A DNA stretch of 64,000 bases from Flavobacteria bacterium BAL38. GTDB lineage: Bacteria; Bacteroidota; Bacteroidia; Flavobacteriales; Flavobacteriaceae. The translations under genes and the position numbers were made by a program. The DNA lies in the NCBI GenBank assembly GCA_000169355.1, contig AAXX01000005.1, forward strand, positions 112,307 to 176,306, given 5' to 3'. This document shows, piece after piece, positions 1 through 8,414 of this stretch (its first letter is position 1; each line of letters begins with the position of its first letter). The notes under the pieces were generated by a model. The model searched no databases. It worked only from the letters and a program-made list of their open reading frames with translations, and had not been told where the DNA came from.

Positions 1-640
1 CATGGTGTTGATTGTCCGCTTGCCAATTATAAGAATTTTGAATGTATTCTCTAGAAGCCAAACCGCCCATACTATGTCCAACTAAAATTACTTTATCTTT
101 TCCAGTAACTTCCATTACTCTTTGAACAGCAACTTTAACTGCAGCTCCTTGTTTTGCAACGGCTGATTGATTACTTAAAACGGTTGTTCCTACAGCACCA
201 TTAGGATTCACATTAAAATTCACATAATAATAATCACCATTTTGAACTAATGATTCAAATGCAGCTATATCTGCTCCGGCAGTGGGGAAAAAGTTTTTAT
301 TTGTGGTGGCATTGTTGTTGTCTGCGTTCAAGCAAAAGTCAAAACGACCACCATAAGTAAAGCTGTATTGTGTATCATAATAATCTGTAGCGGCATTCCA
401 TGTTTCAGAACTAGAATTTAATCCGTGAATGAAAATTATAGGATAAGGTAATTTACTTTCGAAAACCCTACTTGTAGAATTGTCTATTGGTGTTTTTAAT
501 GGAAAAATACTATCATTTCTGTATTCAAAGTATTCAAATTCTGCAGATCTAGGTTTGAATTCTATTCTTTGATTTTGTGCAAATCCAATTGAAGAAATAA
601 ATAAAAAGCAAGATATTAGAAAAGAAGTAATTTTGTTCAT
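1..640 (-). CDS. Secreted alpha/beta-hydrolase (esterase/lipase-like), C-terminus outside window
   Basis: The first 213 residues are visible; the gene runs off the left edge. Residues 1-22 form a Sec signal peptide ending in GFAQ, so the enzyme is exported. HGLNSS at about 72-77 resembles the oxyanion-hole strand of alpha/beta hydrolases, and GHSMGG at 188-193 is a textbook nucleophile elbow with Ser190. The catalytic Asp and His would lie in the missing part. The family hydrolyses esters or lipids; the substrate cannot be read. The ATG at 638-640 directly precedes the signal peptide. It is separated from the next minus-strand gene by a hairpin near 735-757. Confidence 0.8.
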   Translation of the reverse strand, partial: MNKITSFLISCFLFISSIGFAQNQRIEFKPRSAEFEYFEYRNDSIFPLKTPIDNSTSRVFESKLPYPIIFIHGLNSSSETWNAATDYYDTQYSFTYGGRFDFCLNADNNNATTNKNFFPTAGADIAAFESLVQNGDYYYVNFNVNPNGAVGTTVLSNQSAVAKQGAAVKVAVQRVMEVTGKDKVILVGHSMGGLASREYIQNSYNWQADNQHH

Positions 641-734
641 ACACATTATTTTAGGGGATAATAATGTGCAATATATAAAATATACGTTAAATTTTCTAAA
701 ATAATTTAATTTTGATGAAAATTCAATAAAAATA

Positions 735-757
735 AAAGCCCCAGATGGAGCTTTGTA
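735..757 (-). terminator. Probable intrinsic terminator of the peroxide-defence operon
   Basis: On the minus strand, AAAGCTCC and GGGGCTTT (one G-U pair) enclose the loop ATCT, followed by a T-rich tract. It lies directly after the stop codon of the DUF6952-like gene and would end the ahpC-trx operon. Confidence 0.6.
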
Positions 758-758
758 A

Positions 759-1016
759 TTATTTATCTATTGAACCTAAAACACGTTTCATAAAATCGTT
801 CAAGGCTGTTTTTTTATCTTTGCCTTCTTTTATCATTTGGTTTACTTCAAGTGCACCATACATGTTTGAAATTAATTCGGCAATTACATCTAATTCTTCA
901 TCTTTTAAAGAAGAAACTTCACAAAGATTTTCTAGAACTTCTATTGTTTCTACCAAATAATCTTGATCGTTATCTTCAATAAATTGAGTTAACTGTTTTA
1001 TAACTGGTAATTTCAT
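759..1016 (-). CDS. Small DUF6952-like protein of the peroxiredoxin operon
   Basis: An 85-residue acidic, probably helical protein with no signal peptide, no cysteines placed for redox chemistry (one Cys only) and no membrane segment. From memory it matches a small flavobacterial family, DUF6952, that sits beside thioredoxin and peroxiredoxin genes. Here it is the third gene of the minus-strand series peroxiredoxin, thioredoxin, this gene, with a 152-bp gap that holds short repeats. The context suggests a role in the thiol-peroxide system; no activity can be read from the sequence. Confidence 0.7.
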   Translation of the reverse strand: MKLPVIKQLTQFIEDNDQDYLVETIEVLENLCEVSSLKDEELDVIAELISNMYGALEVNQMIKEGKDKKTALNDFMKRVLGSIDK

Positions 1017-1042
1017 TTGTTTTTTGTTTAAAAGTTAATAAA

Positions 1043-1074
1043 GTTAAGAGTTTAAAAGGTTAAGAGTTTAAAAG
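1043..1074. repeat. Tandem 16-bp repeat, two perfect copies
   Basis: GTTAAGAGTTTAAAAG occurs at 1043-1058 and again at 1059-1074 without a gap, with a partial copy just upstream. It fills the spacer between the thioredoxin gene and the DUF6952-like gene. The reverse-complement-like run CTTTTAAAC near 1150-1170 could pair with it. Confidence 0.7.
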
Positions 1075-1168
1075 TTCAGAAAGGTTTTCGAGTAATTGAT
1101 TTGAAGCTAATAAATACTTACTATATTACTTTTAACCCAATAAACACTTAAACTTTTAAACAATACTT

Positions 1169-1477
1169 TTAAACTACTTCTGCAACTAATTCCGCTAAAA
1201 CTTCTGCTTTATTAGTTTGTGTTTGATTTACTAAAGCACCATTCTTAAAAGTAGCAAACGTAGGTAAATTATCTACTTTGGCTAATTTTCTTGATTCTGG
1301 AAATTTTTCAGCATCTACAATTACAAATGCAATTGATTCATTCTGAGAAGCCATCATTTTAAATTTTGGTTTCATGATACGACAATTTCCACACCAAGTA
1401 GCAGAAAATTGTACTACAACAGTTTCGTTATTTGCAACTACTTCTGCTAAATTATCTTGTTCTATTTCTGTAAACAT
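1169..1477 (-). CDS. Thioredoxin family protein
   Basis: A 102-residue single-domain cytoplasmic thioredoxin. The active site is WCGNC with Cys29 and Cys32, so the dipeptide between the cysteines is GN and not the usual GP. The cis-Pro region NLPTFATFKNG near residue 73 is present. The ATG at 1475-1477 is chosen; a longer reading to 1546 begins inside a low-complexity intergenic repeat and adds residues unlike thioredoxin. It lies 74 bp after the peroxiredoxin gene on the same strand and probably serves as its reductant or as a co-regulated disulfide reductase. Confidence 0.88.
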   Translation of the reverse strand: MFTEIEQDNLAEVVANNETVVVQFSATWCGNCRIMKPKFKMMASQNESIAFVIVDAEKFPESRKLAKVDNLPTFATFKNGALVNQTQTNKAEVLAELVAEVV

Positions 1478-1480
1478 TTT

Positions 1481-1546
1481 TTTTAGTTTAAAGTTTAAAG
1501 TTTCAAGTTCCAAGTTGAATAGCCTGAAACCTGAAACTTGAAACAA
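1481..1546. repeat. Low-complexity AAACTTGAAAC-type intergenic repeat
   Basis: The spacer between peroxiredoxin and thioredoxin consists of variants of TTTCAAGTTCCAAG, TTTAAAGTTT and CCTGAAAC. The same motif family is found at 51458-51499. It is intergenic filler that is not translated in the chosen annotation. Confidence 0.5.
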
Positions 1547-1551
1547 AATTA

Positions 1552-2187
1552 TTAATGTGAAGCTAAGTAAGCAGCAGTACTATTTCTATCAGCACTCATT
1601 GCATCTTTTCCTTCTTCCCAGTTTGCAGGACAAACTTCTCCTTTAGTTTGAACGTGTGTATAAGCGTCTACTAATCTTAAATATTCATTTACATTTCTTC
1701 CTAATGGCATGTCGTTTACACTTTCGTGGAAAATTTTACCATCTTCGTCAATTAAATAAGTAGCTCTAAATGTTACGTTAGATCCTTCTAAGATTTCGTC
1801 ATTTAAATCATCATTGTATACCCATTCTGCATCTAAAATATCTAAAGCAGCAGATAAATTACGAGTCGTATCCGCTAATAAAGGATAAGTTACACCTTCA
1901 ATTCCACCATTATCTTTTGCTGTATTTAACCATGCAAAGTGTACTTCGTTAGTATCACAAGAAGCGCCAATTACCATTGTGTTTCTTTTTTCAAATTCAC
2001 CTAAAGCCGCTTGAAAAGCATGTAATTCTGTTGGGCAAACGAAAGTAAAATCTTTAGGATACCAGAACAATAGTACTTTTTTCTTGTTTTTTGTAGCTTC
2101 TTCTAAAACGTTAATTCTTAAATTATCTCCCATAAAAGAGATTGCATCAACTGTAATGTTTGGGAATTTTTTTCCTACTAATGACAT
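1552..2187 (-). CDS. 2-Cys peroxiredoxin (AhpC/TSA family)
   Basis: A 211-residue thiol peroxidase. FVCPTE carries the peroxidatic Cys51 and GEVCPANW the resolving Cys186, the arrangement of typical 2-Cys peroxiredoxins. It would reduce hydrogen peroxide and organic peroxides in the cytoplasm. There is no AhpF gene nearby; the thioredoxin downstream is the likely electron donor. A TANNTTTG -7 element on the minus strand at 2226-2233 lies about 40 bp before the ATG. Confidence 0.95.
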   Translation of the reverse strand: MSLVGKKFPNITVDAISFMGDNLRINVLEEATKNKKKVLLFWYPKDFTFVCPTELHAFQAALGEFEKRNTMVIGASCDTNEVHFAWLNTAKDNGGIEGVTYPLLADTTRNLSAALDILDAEWVYNDDLNDEILEGSNVTFRATYLIDEDGKIFHESVNDMPLGRNVNEYLRLVDAYTHVQTKGEVCPANWEEGKDAMSADRNSTAAYLASH

Positions 2188-2225
2188 AATTTTATTTTTT
2201 AAGATTATTATTAATTTTCTTGATA

Positions 2226-2233
2226 CAAATTTA
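2226..2233 (-). promoter_or_regulatory. -7 promoter element of the peroxiredoxin operon
   Basis: TAAATTTG on the minus strand matches the Bacteroidetes TANNTTTG consensus and leaves a leader of roughly 30 nt before the ATG. No clear TTG -33 box was found. Confidence 0.55.
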
Positions 2234-2236
2234 CGA

Positions 2237-2270
2237 ATAAAAAAACCACTACTTAATTTAAGTAATGGTT
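2237..2270 (-). terminator. Intrinsic terminator after the NhaC-type gene
   Basis: AACCATTACTT and AAGTAGTGGTT (minus strand, one mismatch) form a hairpin followed by a run of seven T. It ends transcription that comes from the antiporter gene at 2311-3765. Confidence 0.7.
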
Positions 2271-2310
2271 AATTTTTATATAAAAATAGATTTTCTTTAT
2301 AATATTCTTA

Positions 2311-3765
2311 TTATTTAATATCTGAAACCAATTGTTTGATTTTGATATTAAACGCTGCAAAAATTAAAGTCATAAACGGACTTAGATAGTTAAAAATCGC
2401 ATACGGAATATAATCAAACGTAGAAACTCCTAAAGCTCCTGACTGGTAAGCTCCACAAGTATTCCATGGTATTAAAACCGAAGTTACTGTGCCAGAATCT
2501 TCTAATGTTCTGCTCAAGTTTTCTGGTGCTAAACCTTTGTCTTTATATGCCTTTGCAAACATTTTTCCGGGTACAACAATAGCTAAATACTGATCTGAAG
2601 CTGTTATGTTTAAAGCCAAACAACTTCCAACAGTTGAAGCAAACAAACCAAAAGTGGTATGTGCTAATTTTAATAAAAACTGACTAATTCTTGCTAAAGC
2701 ACCAATAGCGTCCATTATACCTCCAAAAACCATTGCACATAATATCAACCAAATAGTGCCTAACATTTTTTCCATTCCTCCAGCTGTAAACAAATCAGCT
2801 AATGTTTCATTTGTAGTAGGTATTACTGTTTTAGTTGTAATGGCATTCATAACTCCTTTGTAACCGGTTGCAAAAGTTAATTCAGTTCCACCAGAAAGCA
2901 TTAAAACAATATTAGGTTGAAAAATTAATGCAAAAACACCACCTAATAAAGTTCCAACTAATAAAGCAATTAAAGGTTCTGTTTTTTTAATAATTAAACC
3001 TATCACAATAATTGGGACTAAAAATAACCAAGGTGTAATGTTGAATGATTTTTGAATATCTGTTAATAAAGCTTCAGTATTTGCAATTCCAGTTGTTTTA
3101 ACGGTTAATCCTAAAATCACAAAAATGATTAATGTAATAATATAAGTAGGAATAGTTGTTAAAGTCATATATCTAATATGAGTAAACAAATCGGTTCCAG
3201 CCATGGCAGGAGCAAGGTTGGTTGTATCTGACATTGGAGATAATTTATCACCAAAATAGGCGCCAGAAATTACGGCACCAGCTACCATTCCTAAATCAAA
3301 TCCTAATGCACCACCAATTCCAATTAAAGCAATACCAACAGTTGCAGATGTAGTCCATGAACTACCAGTAGCAATAGAAATTACAGAGCAAATTATTAAA
3401 GTGGCAGGTAAAAAAATGGTAGGATTTAAAATTTGTAATCCATAGTATATCATAGAAGGAATAATTCCGCTAATTAGCCAAGTTCCGGCTAAAGAACCAA
3501 CCATTAATAAAATTAAAATGGCTCCAGCTGTCGATTTTATGTTTTCTGCTACTTCATCAAGCATTTTTTTATAAGACACTTTATTAAAAAAACCAACAAT
3601 TGCTGCAACTGCTGCTCCTAATAATAAAACAAACTGATTGCTTCCACCAAGTGCTTCATCTCCATATATGTATACATTATAAGCTAACATGCCTATTAAC
3701 GCAATTACTGGAATTATGGCTTCAAAAATATTTAGTTCTTTGTTTTGTATGATTTTTGTATTCAT
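2311..3765 (-). CDS. nhaC: Na+/H+ antiporter, NhaC family
   Basis: A 484-residue polytopic inner-membrane protein with about a dozen hydrophobic segments. Conserved NhaC-like stretches are visible, such as SGAYFGDKLSPMSDTTNLAPA near residue 170-190 and the C-terminal DSGTVTSVLIPWNTCGAYQ. The family exchanges sodium for protons, and members also carry other ion pairs or small metabolites, so the substrate is inferred. It stands alone between two terminators. Confidence 0.9.
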   Translation of the reverse strand: MNTKIIQNKELNIFEAIIPVIALIGMLAYNVYIYGDEALGGSNQFVLLLGAAVAAIVGFFNKVSYKKMLDEVAENIKSTAGAILILLMVGSLAGTWLISGIIPSMIYYGLQILNPTIFLPATLIICSVISIATGSSWTTSATVGIALIGIGGALGFDLGMVAGAVISGAYFGDKLSPMSDTTNLAPAMAGTDLFTHIRYMTLTTIPTYIITLIIFVILGLTVKTTGIANTEALLTDIQKSFNITPWLFLVPIIVIGLIIKKTEPLIALLVGTLLGGVFALIFQPNIVLMLSGGTELTFATGYKGVMNAITTKTVIPTTNETLADLFTAGGMEKMLGTIWLILCAMVFGGIMDAIGALARISQFLLKLAHTTFGLFASTVGSCLALNITASDQYLAIVVPGKMFAKAYKDKGLAPENLSRTLEDSGTVTSVLIPWNTCGAYQSGALGVSTFDYIPYAIFNYLSPFMTLIFAAFNIKIKQLVSDIK

Positions 3766-3830
3766 TTAGTTTTATTTGAGTCTGCAATATAGAAAAATCA
3801 AATTTCACAACAAAGTATCATTAAAATAAA

Positions 3831-3858
3831 AAATCCGATTCATTACTAAATCGGATTT
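3831..3858 (-). terminator. Intrinsic terminator of the trans-sulfuration enzyme gene
   Basis: Perfect 10-bp stem AAATCCGATT/AATCGGATTT with an 8-nt loop, followed on the minus strand by a T-rich tract, just downstream of the stop codon at 3881. Confidence 0.8.
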
Positions 3859-3880
3859 AAGTGAATTTATTTGGAAAGAA

Positions 3881-5083
3881 TTATAAAACACCTAATTCCA
3901 CCATGCATTGTTTCATCATTTGATAGGTTCTTTCTATATCGTTGTCTAAACCTATAGAAAAACGAATTAAACCATCGGTTAAGCCCATTTCAGCTTGTTC
4001 TTCTAATGGAATTTCAGATGAAGTTGAAGTCCCAGGAGCGCTGAATAACGTTTTATAAAATCCTAAACTTACCGCTAAGTAACCTAAGTTTCTTTCTTGC
4101 ATTAATTCCATCAAAGCATTGGCTTTGTCTAAACTTCCTACATCAATAGTCATCATTCCTCCGAAACCATATTCTGGATTAATCATCTTAGCATATATTT
4201 CATGACTTGGGTGACTTTTTAATCCAGGATAAACTGTTTTAATTCCGTCCGCTTCTAATTTGTTAGCCAAATACATTGCGTTGTGGCTGTGTTGTTTCAT
4301 TCTGATGTGTAAGGTTCTTAAGTTTTTCATTACAGAAGCAGAACGTAAACTGTCCATTGTTGGACCTAAAAGCATACTAGCTCCTGAATTTACGTTTTTT
4401 AAATCGTTAATAAATTCTTGTGAAGCACAAACTACACCACCAACAGTATCGCTACTTCCGTTAATGTATTTTGTTAACGAGTGTATTACGATATCGGCTC
4501 CAAGTTTTATAGGAGAAACAGATAATGGTGAAAACGTATTATCAACAACTAATTTTAAATTGTGTTTTTTTGCAATTTTAGAAAGTTCTACTAAGTTAGC
4601 CACTTCTAATAAGGGATTACTAACCGTTTCGCAATATAAAACCTTTGTATTTGGAGTAATAGCCGCTTCAACGACGTCTAGTTTTGTGATGTCAACAAAT
4701 GTAGTTTTGATACCCATTCTTGGAACGAAATTCTTTAAAAAAGCATATGTTCCTCCATAAATAGTTCTACTTGAAACAATATGATCTCCGTTTCCACATA
4801 ATTGTAAAAGCGTAGGTGTAATAGCGCCCATTCCAGAAGCAGAAACGTTTGCCGATTCTGTTCCTTCCATTGCTGCTAATGCCTTGTCTAAGTATAAGTT
4901 ACTTGGAGATGAATGACGAGAATATAAGTAACATCCTTCTGTATTTCCTTCAAAGGTGTCAAACATGGTTTTTGCTGAAAGAAATGTATAGGTAGAACTA
5001 TCTGAAATTGAAGGATTTACACCTCCAAACTCACCAAAATATTGTAAATCTTGAATTTTGTCTGCTGGTTTAAAATTTTCCAT
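3881..5083 (-). CDS. PLP-dependent trans-sulfuration enzyme (Cys/Met metabolism family)
   Basis: A 400-residue fold-type I PLP enzyme of the cystathionine gamma-synthase/methionine gamma-lyase family. SLTKYINGS holds the Schiff-base Lys205, VVDNTF at 180-184 the Asp that binds the pyridine nitrogen, and YSRHSSPS near 54-61 the phosphate-contacting loop of the neighbouring subunit. The active-site Cys of classical methionine gamma-lyases (in a YGCT motif) is Gly here (YGGT, about 109-112), so the exact reaction is open. It is divergent from an Lrp/AsnC regulator, a usual arrangement for an amino-acid-induced catabolic gene. Confidence 0.85.
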   Translation of the reverse strand: MENFKPADKIQDLQYFGEFGGVNPSISDSSTYTFLSAKTMFDTFEGNTEGCYLYSRHSSPSNLYLDKALAAMEGTESANVSASGMGAITPTLLQLCGNGDHIVSSRTIYGGTYAFLKNFVPRMGIKTTFVDITKLDVVEAAITPNTKVLYCETVSNPLLEVANLVELSKIAKKHNLKLVVDNTFSPLSVSPIKLGADIVIHSLTKYINGSSDTVGGVVCASQEFINDLKNVNSGASMLLGPTMDSLRSASVMKNLRTLHIRMKQHSHNAMYLANKLEADGIKTVYPGLKSHPSHEIYAKMINPEYGFGGMMTIDVGSLDKANALMELMQERNLGYLAVSLGFYKTLFSAPGTSTSSEIPLEEQAEMGLTDGLIRFSIGLDNDIERTYQMMKQCMVELGVL

Positions 5084-5268
5084 AACTTATAAGTTTAGTT
5101 GTTTATTTTAAATCAAAACTACTAATTGATAAATTATAAATCAATGTTTATATAATAAATTAGAAAATATATCTATTTTTGTTTTAAAAAGTAGTTTAAA
5201 TTTCTAAATAATTTTCATTTTACTTACATTTGCCGACAACAAACAACAACCAAACAACACAACTAACA

Positions 5269-5721
5269 ATGGATGCTATTGATAAAAAATTATTAGGATT
5301 ACTCCAAAACGACACCAAGAAGACAACGAAGGAACTTTCTATGGTTTTAAATCTTTCTGTAACTGCAGTTTATGAACGAATTAAAAAACTAGAAAGAGAA
5401 GGTGTTATTAGTAAATATGTAGCAATTTTAGACAGAATTAAGGTAGAAAAAGCCTTTGTCGTATTTTGTCATATTAAATTAATACAGCACACTAAAGATT
5501 TCGTAACTACGTTTGAAAATGAAGTAGTAAAATTAAATGAAGTTTTAGAATGTTTTCACGTGAGTGGAGATTACGACTATATTTTAAAAGTATGTGTAAA
5601 AGATATGGAGGAGTATAGAGAATTTATGGTTACTAAATTAACAGCTTTACAGCATATTGGAAGTACGCATAGTTCCTTTATGATTGGTGAAGTTAAAAAC
5701 ACCACAGCTTTTACTTTATAA
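5269..5721 (+). CDS. Lrp/AsnC family transcriptional regulator
   Basis: A 150-residue regulator: N-terminal winged helix-turn-helix (LLGLLQNDTKKTTKELS onwards, residues about 7-50) and a C-terminal RAM/ligand-binding domain ending in a STHSSFMI stretch. The ATG at 5269 is preferred over an upstream TTG because the family begins close to MDxIDxKLL. It is divergent from the trans-sulfuration gene across 185 bp, so it probably controls that gene and itself in response to an amino acid. Confidence 0.9.
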   Translation: MDAIDKKLLGLLQNDTKKTTKELSMVLNLSVTAVYERIKKLEREGVISKYVAILDRIKVEKAFVVFCHIKLIQHTKDFVTTFENEVVKLNEVLECFHVSGDYDYILKVCVKDMEEYREFMVTKLTALQHIGSTHSSFMIGEVKNTTAFTL

Positions 5722-5773
5722 AAAGCTATAATAATTTACCAAAAATCTAACAAAGAATTAATTCAAAAAGCGT

Positions 5774-5781
5774 TACTTTTG
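5774..5781 (+). promoter_or_regulatory. -7 promoter element of lpdA
   Basis: TACTTTTG matches TANNTTTG and lies 40 bp before the lpdA start codon. No good -33 TTG is seen. Confidence 0.5.
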
Positions 5782-5821
5782 TATCCGAATTTAAGTCAAA
5801 CAACAAACTTTATATAAAATC

Positions 5822-7225
5822 ATGAGTCAATTTGATGTAACCATTATCGGTTCTGGACCTGGAGGATATGTTTCAGCAATCCGTTGTGCCCAATTAGGTT
5901 TTAAAACTGCTATTATTGAAAAATATTCTACTCTAGGAGGAACGTGTTTAAATGTAGGATGTATTCCTTCTAAAGCATTATTAGCTTCCTCGCATCATTA
6001 TGAAGAGTTGCAACACTTTGCAGACCACGGAATTGAAGTTTCGGGTGAAGTAAAAGTGAATTTAGAAAAAATGATTGCTCGTAAACAAGCAGTTGTAGAT
6101 CAAACTTCGGGTGGTGTTAAATATTTAATGGATAAAAATAACATTACTGTTTTTAATGGAGTAGGTTCATTTGAAAGCGCTACTTCTGTAAAAGTGACTA
6201 AAGAAGATGGTTCTTCGGAAATCATCGAATCTAAAAATATTATTATTGCAACAGGTTCTAAACCATCTAGCTTACCATTTATCAAATTAGACAAAGAAAG
6301 AATCATTACTTCTACTGAAGCTTTGAAACTGAAAGAAGTTCCAAAACACTTAGTAATTATTGGTGGTGGTGTTATCGGAATCGAATTAGGTCAGGTGTAT
6401 TTACGTTTAGGAGCACAAGTTTCTGTAGTTGAATTCATGGACAGAATTATTCCAGGAATGGATGCCGCTTTATCAAAAGAATTGACTAAAGTGTTGAAAA
6501 AACAAGGAATGAAATTCTACACATCTCACAAAGTGCAATCGGTTGAAAGAGCTGGAGATGTAGTAACGGTAAAAGCAGAAAATGCTAAAGGTGAAATCAT
6601 CACATTAGAAGGTGATTATTCATTAGTTTCTGTAGGTCGTCGTCCTTATACTGATGGTTTAAATGCTGAAAAAGCAGGAGTAAAAGTTACGGATAGAGGT
6701 CAAATCGAAGTAAATGATCATTTACAAACTTCGGCTTCAAATGTTTATGCAATTGGTGATGTAGTTCGTGGAGCGATGTTAGCACACAAAGCAGAAGAAG
6801 AAGGTGTAATGGTTGCCGAAATTTTAGCGGGACAAAAACCTCATATCGATTATAATTTAATTCCAGGTGTAGTGTACACTTGGCCAGAAGTTGCCGCTGT
6901 TGGTAAAACAGAAGAGCAATTAAAAGCGGAAGGAGTAGCTTATAAAGCAGGAAGTTTTCCATTCAAAGCCTTAGGAAGAGCTAGAGCTGGTGGCAACACT
7001 GACGGATTTGTAAAAATCTTAGCGGATACCAAAACAGATGAAGTTTTAGGAGTTCATATGATTGGAGCAAGATGTGCTGATTTAATTGCAGAAGCTGTTA
7101 CAGCAATGGAATTTAGAGCAAGTGCAGAAGATATTTCAAGAATGTCTCACGCACACCCAACGTTTGCAGAAGCTATCAAAGAAGCAGCATTAGCAGCTAC
7201 AGATAACAGAGCATTACACGTGTAA
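5822..7225 (+). CDS. lpdA: Dihydrolipoyl dehydrogenase (E3)
   Basis: A 467-residue flavoprotein that reoxidises lipoamide in the 2-oxoacid dehydrogenase complexes and the glycine cleavage system. GSGPGG at 10-15 binds FAD, GGTCLNVGC carries the redox-active pair Cys42/Cys47, IGGGVIG near 180 binds NAD, and the C-terminal HAHPTFAEA holds the active-site His-Glu pair. Length is usual for the family. It is monocistronic, with its own -7 element and a strong terminator. Confidence 0.97.
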   Translation: MSQFDVTIIGSGPGGYVSAIRCAQLGFKTAIIEKYSTLGGTCLNVGCIPSKALLASSHHYEELQHFADHGIEVSGEVKVNLEKMIARKQAVVDQTSGGVKYLMDKNNITVFNGVGSFESATSVKVTKEDGSSEIIESKNIIIATGSKPSSLPFIKLDKERIITSTEALKLKEVPKHLVIIGGGVIGIELGQVYLRLGAQVSVVEFMDRIIPGMDAALSKELTKVLKKQGMKFYTSHKVQSVERAGDVVTVKAENAKGEIITLEGDYSLVSVGRRPYTDGLNAEKAGVKVTDRGQIEVNDHLQTSASNVYAIGDVVRGAMLAHKAEEEGVMVAEILAGQKPHIDYNLIPGVVYTWPEVAAVGKTEEQLKAEGVAYKAGSFPFKALGRARAGGNTDGFVKILADTKTDEVLGVHMIGARCADLIAEAVTAMEFRASAEDISRMSHAHPTFAEAIKEAALAATDNRALHV

Positions 7226-7260
7226 AACAATAAATGTCATCCTGAGCTTGTCGAAGGATA
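7226..7260. repeat. Dispersed intergenic repeat fragment
   Basis: The spacer after lpdA holds GTCATCCTGAGCTTGTCGAA, a sequence that I recognise as a recurrent intergenic element in many Bacteroidetes genomes. It is GC-richer than its surroundings. Only one copy is in this window. Confidence 0.5.
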
Positions 7261-7261
7261 A

Positions 7262-7296
7262 AAATCCCAAATTCAATTGAGTTTGGGATTTTTTTA
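7262..7296 (+). terminator. Intrinsic terminator of lpdA
   Basis: Perfect 10-bp stem AAATCCCAAA/TTTGGGATTT, extended by TCAA/TTGA inside the loop, followed by a run of T. Confidence 0.85.
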
Positions 7297-7299
7297 TTG

Positions 7300-7327
7300 G
7301 CACGGATTGTAAATCCGCGTTATCGGG
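7300..7327. repeat. Second dispersed repeat with inverted core
   Basis: CACGGATTGTAAATCCGCG contains the inverted repeat CGGATT-GTA-AATCCG (7303-7317). From memory similar elements recur between genes of flavobacteria. It abuts the 3' end of the endonuclease/phosphatase-like gene. Confidence 0.45.
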
Positions 7328-7338
7328 TTTAGTAAATA

Positions 7339-8289
7339 TTATTCATACAATTTGTTAATCAATTTATCTATTTCAAACAGTTTCTCATATTTTTCAATAA
7401 ATTGTTCTCGTTTTTTTAAATTCTTAATTGATTCGTTTAAATTATCTATTTTTTTTGCTTTTTCAATCAAGTCTGCAATTATATCATTAAATCGTGTTTT
7501 AGAGTCAGCTGATAATTCCTTTAATATAATTGTCATGTGTTCACTGAACAAATCGTTTATTTTTTCAAGTTTCGTTTTTGTTATTACTTCAAGAGTCAAA
7601 GGAACATGGTCACTTAAATCAATCCAATTTTCCACTTTACCTACTTTAATTTCAAAACCATCTTTAATAATCAAGTCTGATGCAAAAAAATAATCAATGT
7701 GGTAAGGTTTTTCAGTCTTCCGATACATATGAAAAGTTGGATGAATTTCTTTTCCTTGTTCAATATTTTCTTGCATATGGTACAAACAAAAAATATTTTT
7801 CTTTTCTAGAAAGCCAACCATATCAGAATGATTTCCAACTCGTTCTTTTTCGTCCCATATTTTGTTTGAATTGAAATCACCCGTCAAAATACATGGTAAG
7901 GATAAAAGATTTGAGTAATAATTTATCGCAAGCCAAATCTGCCCGATGTATCTTTCTTCTGGTTTTTCTTTATTATCCATTGCCCAAATTGCAAAAAGCA
8001 AAAATGAACTGTCTTTACCTATTACTTTTAGCGGAATAATAAATCTAAATCTTGGGTTAAAAATTTTTAATAATTCAAATTTGTAGTCCGAGTATGAGAA
8101 AATTCCAATTCCTTTGTTTTCAGAATCACCGTACCAGAAAAAGTCATTAGGTTTTGGAGTTAAATCACCGAATTTTAGTTTATTTTCCGATTCACACTCT
8201 GGAACTATCAAAATATCAGGTTGCAATGACAAAATCCTATCATTTTTTTTTCTAAATGCTCCCTGACAATTCCATTCAATGATTCTCAT
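7339..8289 (-). CDS. Endonuclease/exonuclease/phosphatase family protein
   Basis: A 316-residue protein with the EEP fold in its first 235 residues: EWNCQG at 5-10 (metal-binding Asn), PECES at about 30-34 (metal-binding Glu), GDFNSN near 142 and the C-terminal SDHVPL near 226-231. The last 80 residues are Lys/Glu-rich and probably a coiled coil, an addition to the nuclease core. No signal peptide. Substrate is unknown. Its codon and composition are more AT-rich than lpdA or pabB, and dispersed repeats lie at its 3' side, so it may be an accessory insertion. Confidence 0.82.
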   Translation of the reverse strand: MRIIEWNCQGAFRKKNDRILSLQPDILIVPECESENKLKFGDLTPKPNDFFWYGDSENKGIGIFSYSDYKFELLKIFNPRFRFIIPLKVIGKDSSFLLFAIWAMDNKEKPEERYIGQIWLAINYYSNLLSLPCILTGDFNSNKIWDEKERVGNHSDMVGFLEKKNIFCLYHMQENIEQGKEIHPTFHMYRKTEKPYHIDYFFASDLIIKDGFEIKVGKVENWIDLSDHVPLTLEVITKTKLEKINDLFSEHMTIILKELSADSKTRFNDIIADLIEKAKKIDNLNESIKNLKKREQFIEKYEKLFEIDKLINKLYE

Positions 8290-8414
8290 ATTTTTTTTCG
8301 GTTATCCAGTGTTTGTTAACTAGTTTAGATGTATGACGAAATCATACTTATATTCTCAATTTTGGGTTTATATGTTAGCTAAAAGTCAGTTTTATTATTT
8401 GTTATTTTATGAAT

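Noticed and set aside
1478..1546. Longer thioredoxin start
   Set aside because: The added residues come from low-complexity intergenic repeat, and the thioredoxin fold begins at the ATG at 1477.
4260..4760. Open frame of 166 codons on the plus strand inside the trans-sulfuration gene
   Set aside because: It is the shadow of a well-supported PLP enzyme gene on the opposite strand and has no family resemblance.
7339..8289. Insertion element or transposase
   Set aside because: The protein has endonuclease/phosphatase-fold motifs, not a transposase DDE or HUH motif, and no terminal inverted repeats flank it.
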